Source: Heligmosomoides polygyrus polygyrus (lineage: Eukaryota; Nematoda; Chromadorea; Rhabditida; Heligmosomidae). Taken from it: 64,000 bases of DNA. Under the pieces are notes generated by a model that saw only the letters and a program-made list of their open reading frames with translations, did not search any database and was not told where the DNA came from. The DNA is taken from the NCBI GenBank assembly GCA_947396885.1, contig OX377202.1, forward strand, positions 8,432,001 to 8,496,000. Reading direction: 5' to 3'. Shown here in pieces: positions 23,601 to 29,998 of the stretch. A program made the translations under genes and the position numbers. Position 1 is the first letter of the stretch. Each line of letters opens with the position of its first letter.

Positions 23601-24248
23601 AATAACTAAAAGAGTAGAGAGAGAAAGAGAGAGTAGAGAGAATAACTAAAAGAGTCCGTCTCCGTAAAAACTGAACCCCTGAACCTATCGGTCTTCGGAA
23701 ACTTTTTCAAGAAACCCACGAAATTCTTCGCTGAACGTGTCATCAAGTCCAATTGAATACACAACATTAACCCTTCACGACACGCGCGATTTTCAGGTGA
23801 CTGCCGTGTGGGACAGCGCGCATTTTTCCCGCGCGTTGAATTTTCTATTGTTTTATTTGCATTATTTGTTAGGTACGAAGAACAGTAACAAATAAAATTT
23901 CCCATGGACCATCTTGACCGTAGCTATTAGTGGACTCATGGATTAAGGTTGTACTATTAAATGTGTGAATATATTCCATGAACTATTTCTATGATGGTGT
24001 CCGACGACATCGTCGGACATTGTCCCACGCGGCAAAAAGTGTCCGACGACATCGTCGGACAATGTCGTGAAAGGGCTAATATGGAAGAAATCAAGACCCA
24101 AACGGATTAGGATGGCCAAAACAGCGTCTTACTTCATATTTCTTCTCGACACTGACATCAAGTGGCATGGTGGAATGGCCGAGGCTTACGCCAACGTCGC
24201 CACTCATCTCCACATAGTTGCATAGATCCACGTCGTCCTGAGACTTCA
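2394..24248 (-). CDS. Anoctamin (TMEM16 family) membrane protein, 26 exons
   Basis: Anoctamins are ten-pass membrane proteins that act as calcium-activated chloride channels or lipid scramblases. Exons in transcript order (high to low coordinate): 24248-24133, 23567-23490, 22308-22213, 22115-21993, 21825-21715, 17630-17494, 17437-17245, 17185-17073, 17010-16876, 13090-12982, 12921-12778, 8889-8752, 8691-8620, 7380-7288, 7224-7076, 6995-6929, 5854-5754, 5695-5599, 5492-5405, 5337-5198, 5137-5072, 5017-4861, 3259-3112, 3011-2845, 2801-2678, 2612-2394. Each junction has GT..AG borders and matching phase, except for a one-base loss inside 4861-5017. Family hallmarks in order are [43 protein letters not shown], the ICPQCENYC loop, [94 protein letters not shown] and IPDVPSRI. 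The start codon is not certain, so the N-terminus is partial. Confidence 0.93.
2678..3259 (-). CDS. Anoctamin exons 23-25: last membrane span and C-terminal tail
   Basis: Exon 3112-3259 encodes [15 protein letters not shown] and the hydrophobic [16 protein letters not shown]. Exon 2845-3011 continues [20 protein letters not shown] then [14 protein letters not shown], the typical 'F.H.VF..K.....IPDVP......RE.YL' end of the family. Exon 2678-2801 encodes a serine-rich, acidic tail ([24 protein letters not shown]). The donor GTAGGT of exon 2845 was chosen because it gives phase 2, as required by the exon at 2801. Confidence 0.9.
3440..3885 (+). pseudogene. mariner transposase fragment
   Basis: Frames in this intron encode [13 protein letters not shown] and NGRPA (helix-turn-helix region of mariner transposases) and, after a shift, [16 protein letters not shown], the stretch around the first catalytic aspartate. 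It has several frameshifts and no intact ends. It is fused at about 3885 to an RTE fragment. Inactive. Confidence 0.75.
3886..4380 (+). mobile_element. RTE LINE 3' fragment with SL1-like segment
   Basis: The sequence matches the 3' end of the intact LINE at 35080-38175 (the [13 protein letters not shown]....[15 protein letters not shown] region), with frameshifts. After the coding end it continues into a tail with a near match to SL1 (4235-4256, one mismatch). The same tail follows the RTE fragment at 25.5 kb. 5'-truncated and inactive. Confidence 0.75.
4381..4790. repeat. TTCGAATATTCGAA-rich repeat, hAT-like MITE family, degenerate
   Basis: This AT-rich intron stretch is built of repeated TTCGAAT/ATTCGAA words and ends near 4771-4783 with GAGCACAACTAG, which resembles the terminal motif GAGCACAACTATA of the copies at 49330 and 55516-62263. 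Confidence 0.55.
4861..5017 (-). CDS. Anoctamin exon 22, with one-base frameshift
   Basis: The exon starts in phase 0 with [13 protein letters not shown], the conserved 'A...AFTSDFIPR' motif. It then meets a stop; shifting by one base restores [20 protein letters not shown] and F..TDYDF up to the donor (phase 2, agreeing with the next exon). The exon is 157 bases where 158 are needed. The change falls near 4979-4983. It is either a true lesion or a sequencing/assembly error. The frame upstream and downstream is otherwise intact, which argues against an old pseudogene. Confidence 0.88.
5072..5854 (-). CDS. Anoctamin exons 17-21: calcium-binding spans 6-8
   Basis: The exons are 5754-5854 ([29 protein letters not shown]), 5599-5695 ([11 protein letters not shown] and a charged loop), 5405-5492 ([24 protein letters not shown]), 5198-5337 ([33 protein letters not shown]) and 5072-5137 ([17 protein letters not shown]). 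In the known structures acidic residues of EYxEM and EIRLD coordinate calcium; both pairs are present here. In the preceding span the usual N-N before the conserved E seems replaced by S-A, which may alter calcium sensitivity (inference by eye, no alignment run). Confidence 0.95.
5915..6192 (+). mobile_element. tRNA-derived SINE, family A copy
   Basis: A degenerate copy of the SINE described at 7625-7911. It retains the TAGTCGGAGGAG (box A side), CGTGCACCCGAT, CATTGTATGGCCAAATACGC and GTGGCGCA landmarks. It lies in an anoctamin intron. Confidence 0.75.
6248..6774. mobile_element. Short DNA element with CGCCCTCCAAA inverted ends
   Basis: The left end is CGCCCTCCAAAAG and the right end TTTGGAGGGCG. 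The interior is AT-rich and non-coding, 527 bp. No clear target duplication is visible, so the family is unknown. Confidence 0.5.
6929..7380 (-). CDS. Anoctamin exons 14-16: spans 4-5 and re-entrant region
   Basis: Exon 7288-7380 begins with [20 protein letters not shown] and encodes a membrane span. Exon 7076-7224 encodes [20 protein letters not shown] followed by [20 protein letters not shown] and FYVAFFKG. Exon 6929-6995 is a 67-base loop exon ending in IAGYRLE. The 'LT.WE.PRT' and 'F..N.YSSLFY.AFFKG' motifs are among the best conserved in the family. The 1,239-base intron above 7380 contains a SINE with perfect target duplication. Confidence 0.95.
7625..7911 (+). mobile_element. tRNA-derived SINE, family A, reference copy with target duplication
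   Basis: This 287-bp element begins CGGGCGCGTGTAGCGCAGTC, with box A-like TAGCGCAGTCGG and box B-like GGTTCGGATTTCC, and ends in a TTTATCCTTTA tail. It is flanked by a perfect 16-bp direct repeat (7609-7624 and 7912-7927), as expected of target-primed insertion. Internal RNA polymerase III promoter boxes and the lack of an ORF make it a SINE. At least fifteen further copies or fragments lie in this window. Confidence 0.9.
7940..8578. repeat. AT-rich dispersed repeat, GTGTCCAATTTGA family
   Basis: Shares with the copies at 47040 and 50120 the internal words TTTTATTTGATTGATAG and CATGCATTC and a right end of repeated GTGTCCAATTTGACGTGAAA. Non-coding; occupies an anoctamin intron. Confidence 0.55.
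8620..8889 (-). CDS. Anoctamin exons 12-13: cytosolic loop and membrane span
   Basis: Exon 8752-8889 encodes [20 protein letters not shown] and [11 protein letters not shown], matching the family 'RP.F......NP.T...EPY' loop. Exon 8620-8691 encodes a hydrophobic span, [20 protein letters not shown]. Both exons are whole numbers of codons (46 and 24) with phase-0 borders and GTGAGT donors. The intron to exon 12778 (about 3.9 kb) carries the SL1/gag-like element and a LINE insertion. Confidence 0.92.
9555..9576 (+). ncRNA. SL1 spliced-leader exon, copy 1
   Basis: An exact match to the 22-nt nematode SL1 leader, from GGTTTAATTACC to AAGTTTGAG, followed directly by the donor GTAAAC as in SL1 RNA genes. 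The rest of the SL RNA (Sm site and stems) is not recognisable downstream, so this is an SL RNA-derived segment and not a proven gene. Confidence 0.85.
9588..10191 (+). pseudogene. Gag-like zinc-knuckle protein, one in-frame stop
   Basis: The frame opens with an acidic region ([13 protein letters not shown]..), meets a TAG at 9763-9765, and continues to 10191. The downstream part has cysteine-histidine knuckles: [15 protein letters not shown], a CDKC..C pair and [14 protein letters not shown] (canonical CX2CX4HX4C). The order knuckle, 'RCDKCL', 'C..C...HHS..C' is characteristic of Gag proteins of nematode BEL/Pao-type retrotransposons. No protease or reverse transcriptase follows, so it could only move in trans. 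Confidence 0.75.
10478..10499 (+). ncRNA. SL1 spliced-leader exon, copy 2
   Basis: A second exact SL1 leader followed by GTAAACG at the end of the downstream direct repeat, 923 bases from the first. Downstream sequence differs from copy 1 after about ten bases. Confidence 0.85.
10807..11505 (-). mobile_element. 5'-truncated non-LTR retrotransposon with 17-bp target duplication
   Basis: The minus-strand frame 10865-11467 encodes the C-terminal part of a LINE reverse transcriptase ([57 protein letters not shown]). The element ends in a (GAA)n tail on the minus strand and is flanked by identical 17-bp repeats (10790-10806, 11506-11522). It is a different family from the RTE at 35 kb. The open frame is intact over 200 codons, so the insertion is young. 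Confidence 0.9.
11523..12777. other. Intron DNA with one SL1-like segment
   Basis: No coding feature recognised. An SL1-like sequence with three mismatches lies at 12442-12463, ending in ACCCAAGTTTGAG and followed by GTTGAT. Confidence 0.5.
12778..13090 (-). CDS. Anoctamin exons 10-11: cysteine-rich extracellular loop and next span
   Basis: Exon 12982-13090 encodes the loop [19 protein letters not shown] and an 'NSCLYAK' end. This is the pattern C..CP.C..C..L..C of canonical (ANO1-7-like) anoctamins, with cysteines expected to form disulfides. Exon 12778-12921 encodes [20 protein letters not shown] and [18 protein letters not shown], the conserved 'LFDN..T..F...M..WA..FLE.WKR' segment. The donor is GAG|GTGAGT. 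The codon split AG|C links this block to exon 16876-17010. Confidence 0.94.
13561..14259 (+). CDS. Penelope-like GIY-YIG endonuclease domain
   Basis: This 232-codon open frame contains a linker with [10 protein letters not shown] and [17 protein letters not shown], then [20 protein letters not shown] with [10 protein letters not shown]: the GIY-YIG nuclease core (here V-V-C..Y-I-G), its conserved arginine and histidine, and a later glutamate ([15 protein letters not shown]). The Cys-rich linker before GIY-YIG is typical of Penelope-type elements. The nuclease nicks target DNA for reverse transcription. The true N-terminus with the reverse transcriptase is missing, so the start is arbitrary. 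Confidence 0.85.
   Translation: MESRLLSTLRYTLHINHPFESASREMASRIPLSNGYTFDSLSKQRRPPAGAQDAENKSGPKFLSWCPSSRMLLVLKYGNVRLTSKADLKGLVRLVNIPPANLRTQLVRNRLYDRACDTPSCMVCPFGKEGDCTASGVVCLITCTECNEEYIGETGRPLWVRVKEHMVGLRRCQISTPLGEHRQRSHGGAMVGVAITILAREVDIAARKTLEALWIAFKNPAINRREERVALT
14529..14556 (+). ncRNA. Hammerhead-like motif of the Penelope-like element
   Basis: CTGAAGA, a GGC..GCC mini-hairpin and GAAACGTC in 28 nt resemble a hammerhead ribozyme core (CUGANGA..GAAA). One extra nucleotide before stem II deviates from the classical core. Hammerheads are known in Penelope-like elements; activity here is unproven. Confidence 0.4.
14853..15491. mobile_element. piggyBac-like MITE nested in mariner 1
   Basis: The ends are CCCATTGACGACCGCGCGG and its exact inverse, and the element is flanked by TTAA on both sides (14849-14852, 15492-15495). 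TTAA duplication and CCC-starting inverted ends are the signature of piggyBac transposition. The 639-bp interior has GC-rich subterminal palindromes and no transposase. Mariner 2 keeps the uninterrupted target (CAGTTAATATC), so the insertion point is exact. Confidence 0.93.
15520..16542 (-). pseudogene. mariner transposase (copy 1), frameshifted
   Basis: The N-terminal frame 16087-16542 ([55 protein letters not shown]) carries the helix-turn-helix regions. The C-terminal frame 15520-15981 carries [18 protein letters not shown] and [20 protein letters not shown], with the second and third catalytic aspartates 34 residues apart in mariner manner. The join near 15980-16090 is out of frame, and the block around the first aspartate is shortened compared with copy 2. 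Inactive. Confidence 0.88.
16876..17630 (-). CDS. Anoctamin exons 6-9: end of cytosolic domain and first membrane span
   Basis: The exons are 17494-17630 ([19 protein letters not shown], ending in [14 protein letters not shown]), 17245-17437 ([16 protein letters not shown] and [15 protein letters not shown]), 17073-17185 ([20 protein letters not shown]) and 16876-17010 ([20 protein letters not shown]). The PLH motif and the YFG-K-YFAWLG-YT motif are diagnostic of anoctamins. Phases 2/1, 0/0, 2/1 and 2/1 join without loss. The 17437 acceptor was chosen because the alternative AG six bases upstream breaks the reading frame. The introns here are short, unlike the neighbouring ones. Confidence 0.93.
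17998..18062. repeat. Near-perfect palindrome
   Basis: GCGGTAGGTTACGATAGG and the inverse CCTACCGTAACCTACCGC form arms of about 29 bp around a four-base centre. The flanks (17950-18130) are themselves imperfectly mirrored. It lies in the intron above anoctamin exon 17630 and may be the core of a fold-back MITE. Confidence 0.6.
18240..19060 (-). pseudogene. mariner-family transposase remnant, second subfamily
   Basis: Frames encode [19 protein letters not shown] (first aspartate region), [20 protein letters not shown] and [20 protein letters not shown]. The spacing of the D..D motifs is mariner-like, but the sequence differs from copies 1 and 2. Frameshifts are numerous and ends were not identified. 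Confidence 0.75.
19373..19660 (+). mobile_element. SINE family A copy
   Basis: Well preserved, from GGGCGCATGGAGCGCAGTCG to the CGTCCTTTATCCTTATCC tail. Imperfect flanking repeats TATGCCTCA/TATGCTTCA suggest its target duplication. Confidence 0.85.
19894..21174 (-). mobile_element. mariner transposon 2
   Basis: A 1,281-bp element with inverted ends TTAGGTTGTAACGAAATAAA / CCAATTAATTCGTTACAACC..TAA and TA at each side (19892-19893, 21175-21176). It lies in the intron between anoctamin exons 17630 and 21825. Confidence 0.93.
19997..21003 (-). pseudogene. mariner transposase (copy 2), one frameshift
   Basis: The frame 20431-21003 runs from [20 protein letters not shown] through [20 protein letters not shown] (first catalytic aspartate). 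The frame 19997-20530 continues with [40 protein letters not shown] and [19 protein letters not shown]. The two overlap in different frames near 20431-20530, so a single indel appears to separate it from a complete protein; a later stop or shift near 20005 is also possible. Similar to hookworm mariners, by recollection only. Confidence 0.88.
21715..24248 (-). CDS. Anoctamin exons 1-5 as found: cytosolic N-terminal domain
   Basis: The exons are 24133-24248, 23490-23567, 22213-22308, 21993-22115 and 21715-21825. They encode an acidic leader ([15 protein letters not shown]), then [12 protein letters not shown] joined to [11 protein letters not shown], the typical anoctamin dimerisation-domain opening. 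[18 protein letters not shown] and [20 protein letters not shown] follow, where the family normally has the 'fikiHaPwevL' stretch. All junctions are phase 0, except that the first exon begins with two bases of a split codon (G|TG), so at least one more upstream exon exists. The donor of 21993-22115 is GTCAGT. Introns hold a piggyBac-like MITE and SINE remnants. Confidence 0.88.
22562..22694. mobile_element. 133-bp palindromic MITE
   Basis: The ends are CCCTAGTTTATATTTG and its near inverse CAAGTGTAAACTAGGG, with GC-rich inner arms (GGCGCGGCACGATGG / CGTGGTGCCGCGCCGCG). The flanks TTAG and ATTA hint at a TTAA-like target. It lies in the intron above exon 22308. Confidence 0.7.
22795..23020 (-). 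mobile_element. tRNA-derived SINE, family B, minus copy
   Basis: On the minus strand a tRNA-like module (GGTGGTGTAAGGCGAACATC .. GGGTTCGAGTCCCGC) is preceded by about 100 bases and followed by GATTAAAACCC-type sequence and ACATCCTGTAACAAC. Box A and box B for RNA polymerase III are intact. It pairs in divergent orientation with the next copy. Confidence 0.8.
23037..23235 (+). mobile_element. tRNA-derived SINE, family B, plus copy
   Basis: The module GCGCCGGTGGTGTAAGGCGA .. GATGCGGGTTCGAGTCCCGC is followed by GATCGCAACAAAACATCCTG. Box B (GGTTCGAGTCC) is a perfect consensus. Confidence 0.8.
23771..24075. mobile_element. piggyBac-like MITE 2
   Basis: The ends are CCCTTCACGACA and TGTCGTGAAAGGG, flanked by TTAA on the left and CTAA on the right (one change). 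The interior has repeated TGTCCGACGACATCGTCGGA palindromes and is non-coding. It is inserted in the anoctamin intron between exons 24133 and 23567. Confidence 0.85.
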
Positions 24249-24259
24249 CTGAAAACGTA

Positions 24260-24590
24260 TACATGTACAGAGTTAACAAAGAAAAAGATGACCGGACAAC
24301 CCAAGTTTTGGATAAAAAGCCCTATATTCTTCCTTGTACTGCTGCGCAAAGTTATAAGAAGTTTCAGGTAAACTCTACTTCCTCCGCAGTAAAACTGGTA
24401 TAGGGTGAAGCGTGGAGTGAGTGAATCAGCACACAGTTCCGTGGCGCTCTTCCTGCGATTCAATACAAACCTGCAGAAGTCAACGCAGCGGAGAATCAAA
24501 CTGCTCACGAAGTGATCCCTCTTTGAACAGATCAGCGAATCTACTGCATCCCGCAATTTGCACTAATCTCTGACTTTTCAAGATCAAGAG
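24260..24590. other. Upstream of last confirmed anoctamin exon
   Basis: A minus-strand open frame (24158-24556) overlaps the exon at 24133-24248 in another frame, but its own codons show no family signal. I do not call it coding. The first-exon candidate is discussed at 30803-30842. Confidence 0.4.
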
Positions 24591-24593
24591 CTT

Positions 24594-24815
24594 CAGCTTA
24601 ACTGGCTCTGATAGCTGATGTCAGCGGCCGGCTCATATTGATATACGGGTGAGTGCTGATGGATCCCATGAGGTGAGGAAGTTGCGTTCGATCAAACAGC
24701 GCCGGTGGTGTAATGGCGTAAAGTACGCTCGCCCGGTCAGCAGGAGATGCGGGTTCGAACCTCGTCCGGCGCTAGTTTTGATCGCAACAGAGCATCGTCA
24801 TGAGAGCACAACCTC
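24594..24815 (+). mobile_element. SINE family B copy
   Basis: It begins CAGCTTAACTGGCTCTGATA, carries the tRNA-like module 24697-24772 (GGTGGTGTAATGGCG .. GGGTTCGAACCTCG), and ends with GATCGCAACAGAGCATCGTC. Its 5' 100 bases match the minus copy at 22.9-23.0 kb, so these bases are part of the element. Confidence 0.8.
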
Positions 24816-25179
24816 CATACCAGCCAATTGAAGCTTGAACAGGATGAATTTTAATTCAAAATAATTAAAAAATTAATAGTGGCATATGTTTTTGCTTCTC
24901 CCTACCCTACTGTTGTTTGCCTAAGGCACACAACTTGCGGAATAAATGAAATGACATCGCTCCCGAGAAAGATGAACGTCGAAAAAAACTCTAGAGCGCT
25001 GTATGTAAGCAAGGGACCATAGGAAATCTACACGAGTTAAAATATGCTATTTGGAGGGGAGATGTAGCAATTTGCGTCTCCAATGCCTTGCTTCAGTTTC
25101 TGCGAGAGCTTCAGCCGCTATACCATTATTTATTTATTTATTGACTCGATTCACGCAAGTGAGAGGCCTCCGGAATTCC

Positions 25180-25870
25180 GAGCTTAGTCGAAGTTCGAGG
25201 ATCAGAGACGCTTTCGCATGACCCCAGTCATCGAAAATTAGGTGGGCCGGCCAAGTAATGCGGACACATTTCGCGGATCCGCTGGACGAGAGCCGTCACC
25301 GACTGGATTCCGCGAGATGTCAAGAGAACACCAGAACGCCTATAAACGCATTGGTCGGACTTCCTCGTGAAAGCTCTGAACGAATGAAATGACGCTCTAC
25401 GTGCTCCTCGAGCGAGGAGGATCCATTGGACCACTCCGGCACGCGACAGGGACGAATGGAGACGCTTCTGGCGCCCGCTCAAGCAAATCGATGATGAAAG
25501 GGACAACAGGTGATTCAGGTGATTTCTTCACATGCATGAAAAAGAGGTTCAATTACCGAAGTTTGTGGTCCGATCGCCCTATTCTGGCAGGAACACCCAA
25601 GTAGCAAACAACAGGCGGAATTTTGCATGGTCGCAATTAACAGTGAGCCTCCGTTTCGGCATAGCAGCGGAACAGTCGCAGTCGGCACCGATTTCCCCAT
25701 TTTTTTTCGGACTTCTTCGTGTAAGCGCTGCACGAACAATATGATGGCTTCGTGCCCCTCGAGCAAGGAGGATCCATCGCAACATTCTGGCATGCGACAG
25801 GAACGAATAGAGACGACGCTGGCGCCCGCTCGAGCAACTCGACGATCAACAGGATCACAGGAGGTACAGG
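25180..25870 (+). mobile_element. Two RTE LINE 3' fragments in tandem
   Basis: The first fragment (25180-25515) matches the LINE C-terminus ([22 protein letters not shown]) and runs into a tail with an SL1-like segment at 25546-25567 shared with 4235-4256. At about 25705 a second fragment re-enters the coding end (DFFV..) and stops at 25870 with an (ATTT)n tail. Both are frameshifted. Confidence 0.75.
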
Positions 25871-25889
25871 TGATTTATTTATTTACTTC

Positions 25890-27420
25890 ATACACTCATG
25901 GGTGTGTAAAGGCAGTCAAAAATCCATGAGGAAAATGAAAGTGATCATACTCATGCTAAGAAAGCAATAAAGAAGAACAAGGGATGGCCAGAAATCAAGG
26001 CATAACTAACCATAGAATAATGAACTTTTAATTGCTAGGGCTTTTACTTAAACTCAAAGAATGTAGTTGTATTGCAGGGGATGACGTAGGTAACCGACAT
26101 TTTACGATCGCCCCCTACCCACTAGGATAGATCCGAAAAAACTCTTACTCATCTCCATAAGCAAAATTCATGCAGCCAGGCAGGACGTGTTGTCGGAACA
26201 GAATATCACGCAAAATAATGGATTTGAATCTGCTCAGCACGAGAACGCCTAGTCGAATTTCCCAATATCACAATAGAAAATGGATAGCTGAAGTGTTCGA
26301 GCAACTAGCAATGCGACTTGTGAGAATCCGAGACGGCTTAGAAACGCGCGACACCTCGTGTGTGTACATAAGAAAGTTCAAGTCTCTCAGACATGACTCA
26401 CTTTAGGGCCCATCCCATAAAACCACTTCAAATCGATGACAGCGATAGAGAGACGGCTTAGGAGCCAAGTAAAACAAGACGGGCGAAAACCATAATTTGA
26501 TATTCATAACGTCACCGTATAGTGTCCACCACCTCTGTGTACCACGCCCCTACTTGGATTGGAAGGTTGGGAGTCTTCCCGACTGCGTATTTTGTATATG
26601 GTTGTTGTACATTAATAATAAAGGCTTCTAAACCCTCATTCCCATCTCATGCAGAAGCATGACAGTAAACAATATCTAAAGGTTGTCAACATAGGATTCT
26701 AAACAACACAATAGTCATCACAATAGATTCCCAGCAGAGAGCCACTCCCAACTGCAACTCGTCCTGCACTCTACTCCATCTTGACGTTGAGGCATTGTCG
26801 AAAAACCCAAACTAAAATCATCTACGCCCCTGCCTGCCAAACGTCGAAATATTGGCATCGGACTGACAAAGGCGACGAGACGTCTCTAATAAACTGTTGA
26901 GTCACATTAAGTGAGTCATCAAGGTGAACGGCAAACGAAACGTCTGCAGTATTTGGCTGTCTAGCAAAATAAATCGTTGAAAAAGATTAAGCTTACTTGA
27001 GATCCCTCCACAGTAACCGCGACACGAATCAAAATGAGCTTGGAGTTCTGAAGAAACTGTGGTAAAAAAAGGCGTTAGCCATCGATGAGAAGATCCAAAC
27101 ATCCTTGTCAGAGGAGAATCCATATCGGTGAGAAGAGAATAAGCGATGTGAAGTCCGGCACGTGGAAGGAGAGCAGCAATCACATAGTGAATGAAATTAA
27201 ACACTAGGAGTCTTAGAGCTTGAAGGAGAAGTTTCAATGGCATTCGAACAAATCTGGAGAGCTTCCATCAAAAGGACTATAGAGGCAAAAACCTAAGTTT
27301 CTAATTTCAATCTAAATTCGAATTCGAATTGAAAAATGGTTAGAATAGGGGAGACAGAAAGCAATCAGCACGAGGAAACAAATTCCTTTGGTATTATGGA
27401 AATGCCTTATAGGATAAAAA
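25890..27420. other. Intergenic DNA, nothing recognised
   Basis: Several short frames exist on both strands, the longest on the minus strand at 26902-27243, but none shows a recognisable domain or convincing splice context. Confidence 0.4.
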
Positions 27421-28510
27421 ATAAAGGATAAGGGTGGCCAATAGTCAATCACTTGGTGACCTGCGCTAAGGATTCTACATCTATACGACTAGAAAGCGTA
27501 TTTATCAGTGTCTTATCCTCCCTAAACAAGACGGTTGCCAATTAACCATCCCTGGACGAATGGAAGGTTGGCTGGCCTGGGCGGTAGCCGAACTAAATAT
27601 TAAACGACTCCTGATATGTCGTGACTTCGCTCAGGCCAAATAAGGTCCGCCTTATTCATAAGATGGTCAACAGCTGTATAGGTTAATGAGGCATAAGCCA
27701 TAGAAGCAAAATGCATGCGCGCCCAATGAGGGAAGTGATCAAGGTTGATCATAACCTTCATGAATGCTAAACGGGCTCATGATCAGATTGACATTGATGA
27801 ATCAAAACAGCAGCGCAGCCTTTGGAAAGAGGATAAGTCAATATTAGTCGTCCTCAATGTGATGAGCCATGCTCTCTTTATAGAAGAAGTAGTGGGGGCA
27901 CACTGGCCACGGTGATCGACTTTACAATGAAAAGCAAGAGGCGATGGACAGGTGAACGTTTTAACTGCCAAATAGGCTGGATGATTCCCTCACCACTTCT
28001 TCTGAGCGAGAGTTACGACTTCCGTCGGTTCGACATGAGCCCTTGCTGTCGAAATACAGAAGAGAAAGTTAATATTAAGACCATGAAATCTCTTTCTGAG
28101 ATGCGCCACTCATTCTACTTCCACGGAAAATCGTAGAGAAAGGTACATTATGAGCTATGCAACGATTTCGGCTGTACAAAACTGTAAAAAAGAAAAGAAT
28201 TTTGTCTTTCACGACACAACTGCTGCCGTTTTACCAACCACAGGAGGATGGAAGGCTTCCTTGGCCCCGAACGGAGTGAAATTATGAGACGATTCGAAAT
28301 TCCACGAGAACTGACACCTCCTCCTAATGAGATACAAGCATCCGTCTCGGATCACAAGGAAAAAGAGCATCCGCCTCTATTAGTGCCTTCTTGGGATGCG
28401 TCATACACTGCAGTTCAACGGGACATCGTGAAGGCAACTTGAATGCGTACTTGGACAATATGATGACATTCGGTGGCAACCGATGGACAAGTCAGTGTGT
28501 AAGGATGATG
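27420..28510 (-). mobile_element. Degenerate SINE family A copies
   Basis: Segments 27420-27640 and 28240-28500 retain minus-strand SINE landmarks (AGGATAAAGGATAAG tail, GGATGGAAGGCTTCCTTGG, GAATGCGTACTTGGAC, GATGGACAAGTCAG) among unmatched sequence. Confidence 0.6.
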
Positions 28511-28865
28511 GTCATGCACAAGGTCGTCGAAATGCTCGGTGAGACGTACTCACTTAATACCTTGCTTTTCGCCTTCATCAAGAAATTTGACATTTTCAAG
28601 AGATAGTATTTCAGTAGAAGAGAGCAAGAGAACAATACTCACCAGAACTACCTCAATCCACAAAAACCACCCCAAAACGTCCCTCAACTAATAGCAAACA
28701 ATATCGATCGATTTGATCGAGTTTGCTATAGGCAAAACACTTAACAATGGGAATCGTACGAATGCAATGAAGAGGAATAGCACTCTCGGCATTCGTACAG
28801 AGTACTCTTCACCATCCTATCCTATTTATAAAATTGGTAAATATATTAAGATGGTAATAATAAGG

Positions 28866-29155
28866 TGGGCACGTGTAGCGCAGTCGGATGAGGTGCCGGC
28901 TGTCGCGTGCACACGATACCAGGTTCTCAGTTCGGAGTTCCCGCCCAGGTCAACCAAACCTTCTATCCCTCTGGAGTCGGCGAATTGGTACCAGATTTGT
29001 CTGGAAAGGAGACAGGGCTGACTTGTTCATCGGGTGGCCACCATACGTCATTGTATAGCCAAATACGCAATGAAATCGCCTCCACAACATCCGTAGAAGT
29101 AGAATGCGAGGCGCATTCCATGCGGGATTGAGTACCGCCGCCCTTTGTCATTTTT
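28866..29155 (+). mobile_element. SINE family A copy with target duplication
   Basis: Full length, flanked by 12-bp direct repeats GTAATAATAAGG (28854-28865 and 29156-29167). Box A is TAGCGCAGTCGG. Confidence 0.88.
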
Positions 29156-29162
29156 GTAATAA

Positions 29163-29640
29163 TAAGGATAAAGGATAAAGAGCGGAGTTAATCAATCCCT
29201 TTGTGATATGCGCCACACATCTACGTCTGCGGTACGTCGGGGATGCCATCTGAATGCGTATTTGGCCAATGCAATGCCTTGTGACGTCTAGTCAGTGGAG
29301 AAGTTAGTGCTTCATTCTTAGCAGACAAATCTAGCACCAATTCACCGAACCAGGAAGGATGGAAAGCTCGGTTAACCCGTGGTAGACGCGAACCAAGAAG
29401 GTCAATTCGAGTGCACGCGACGGCCTGTAACTCCTTCGAATGTCATGCGCCCATCTAGCCGATCGGAGAATAGATAGCAGAGTTATCTGTGAAGACCTGT
29501 ACATCAGCTGGAGCAAGTCATTGTATAGGCCAAATAAGCCTTCAAAAATGGCCTCCACAAGATCTCATATGAGTAGAATGCCTGGCGCATGCCAAATGGG
29601 ATTGATTAACGCCGTCCTTTATCTTCTATCTATTACGATC
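29163..29640. mobile_element. SINE family A pair: minus copy then partial plus copy
   Basis: 29163-29455 is a minus-strand copy abutting the right target repeat of the preceding SINE. 29500-29640 is a plus-strand 3' half (CATTGTATAGGCCAAATAAG .. CGCCGTCCTTTATC). The cluster shows repeated insertion at one AT-rich place. Confidence 0.75.
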
Positions 29641-29734
29641 TAGACTGATAAGCGTGGCGAGAAGAAAATAAGGAAGTAATTGCAGCAGAAACAAGTGGTA
29701 AGAGAGGAATTATCGCCATGCGCTGATAGAATCC

Positions 29735-29998
29735 TGATGTTTCCGCTTTTGTGCGAGGTTGGTAGGTGGAAAAGTTTATTCTAGACCTGACGTTTCGACC
29801 GGTTCGTCATTTTCAGAGGCACAACCTTCCACCACTGACGATGAGTTAGTAGACCAGTAGCGACATCGAGTTGCAGCGATAGTGCTACACTCACTGGTGC
29901 AAGGTCGTTCCTCTGAAGATGAAGAAACGGTCGAAACGTCAGGCCTAGAATAAACTTTTCCACCTACCAATCTCGTTGGCACAGAAGCGGAAAAATCA
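29735..29998. repeat. Fold-back repeat with hammerhead-like motifs, Penelope-related
   Basis: The arms 29735-29818 and 29907-29998 are inverted copies. Each contains a 28-nt module of the same layout as at 14529-14556: plus strand 29913-29940 (CTGAAGA .. GAAACGTC) and minus strand 29789-29816 (CTGAAAA .. GAAACGTC). I read it as inverted terminal-repeat remnants of a Penelope-like element. Confidence 0.5.

Noticed and set aside
24697..24772. Functional tRNA gene
   Set aside because: A and B boxes are good, but the stems do not form a standard cloverleaf and the same module recurs with extra 5' and 3' sequence, so it is a SINE head.
26902..27243. 113-codon minus-strand frame
   Set aside because: Hydrophobic in parts but no recognisable family, no splice partners, and repeat-rich surroundings.
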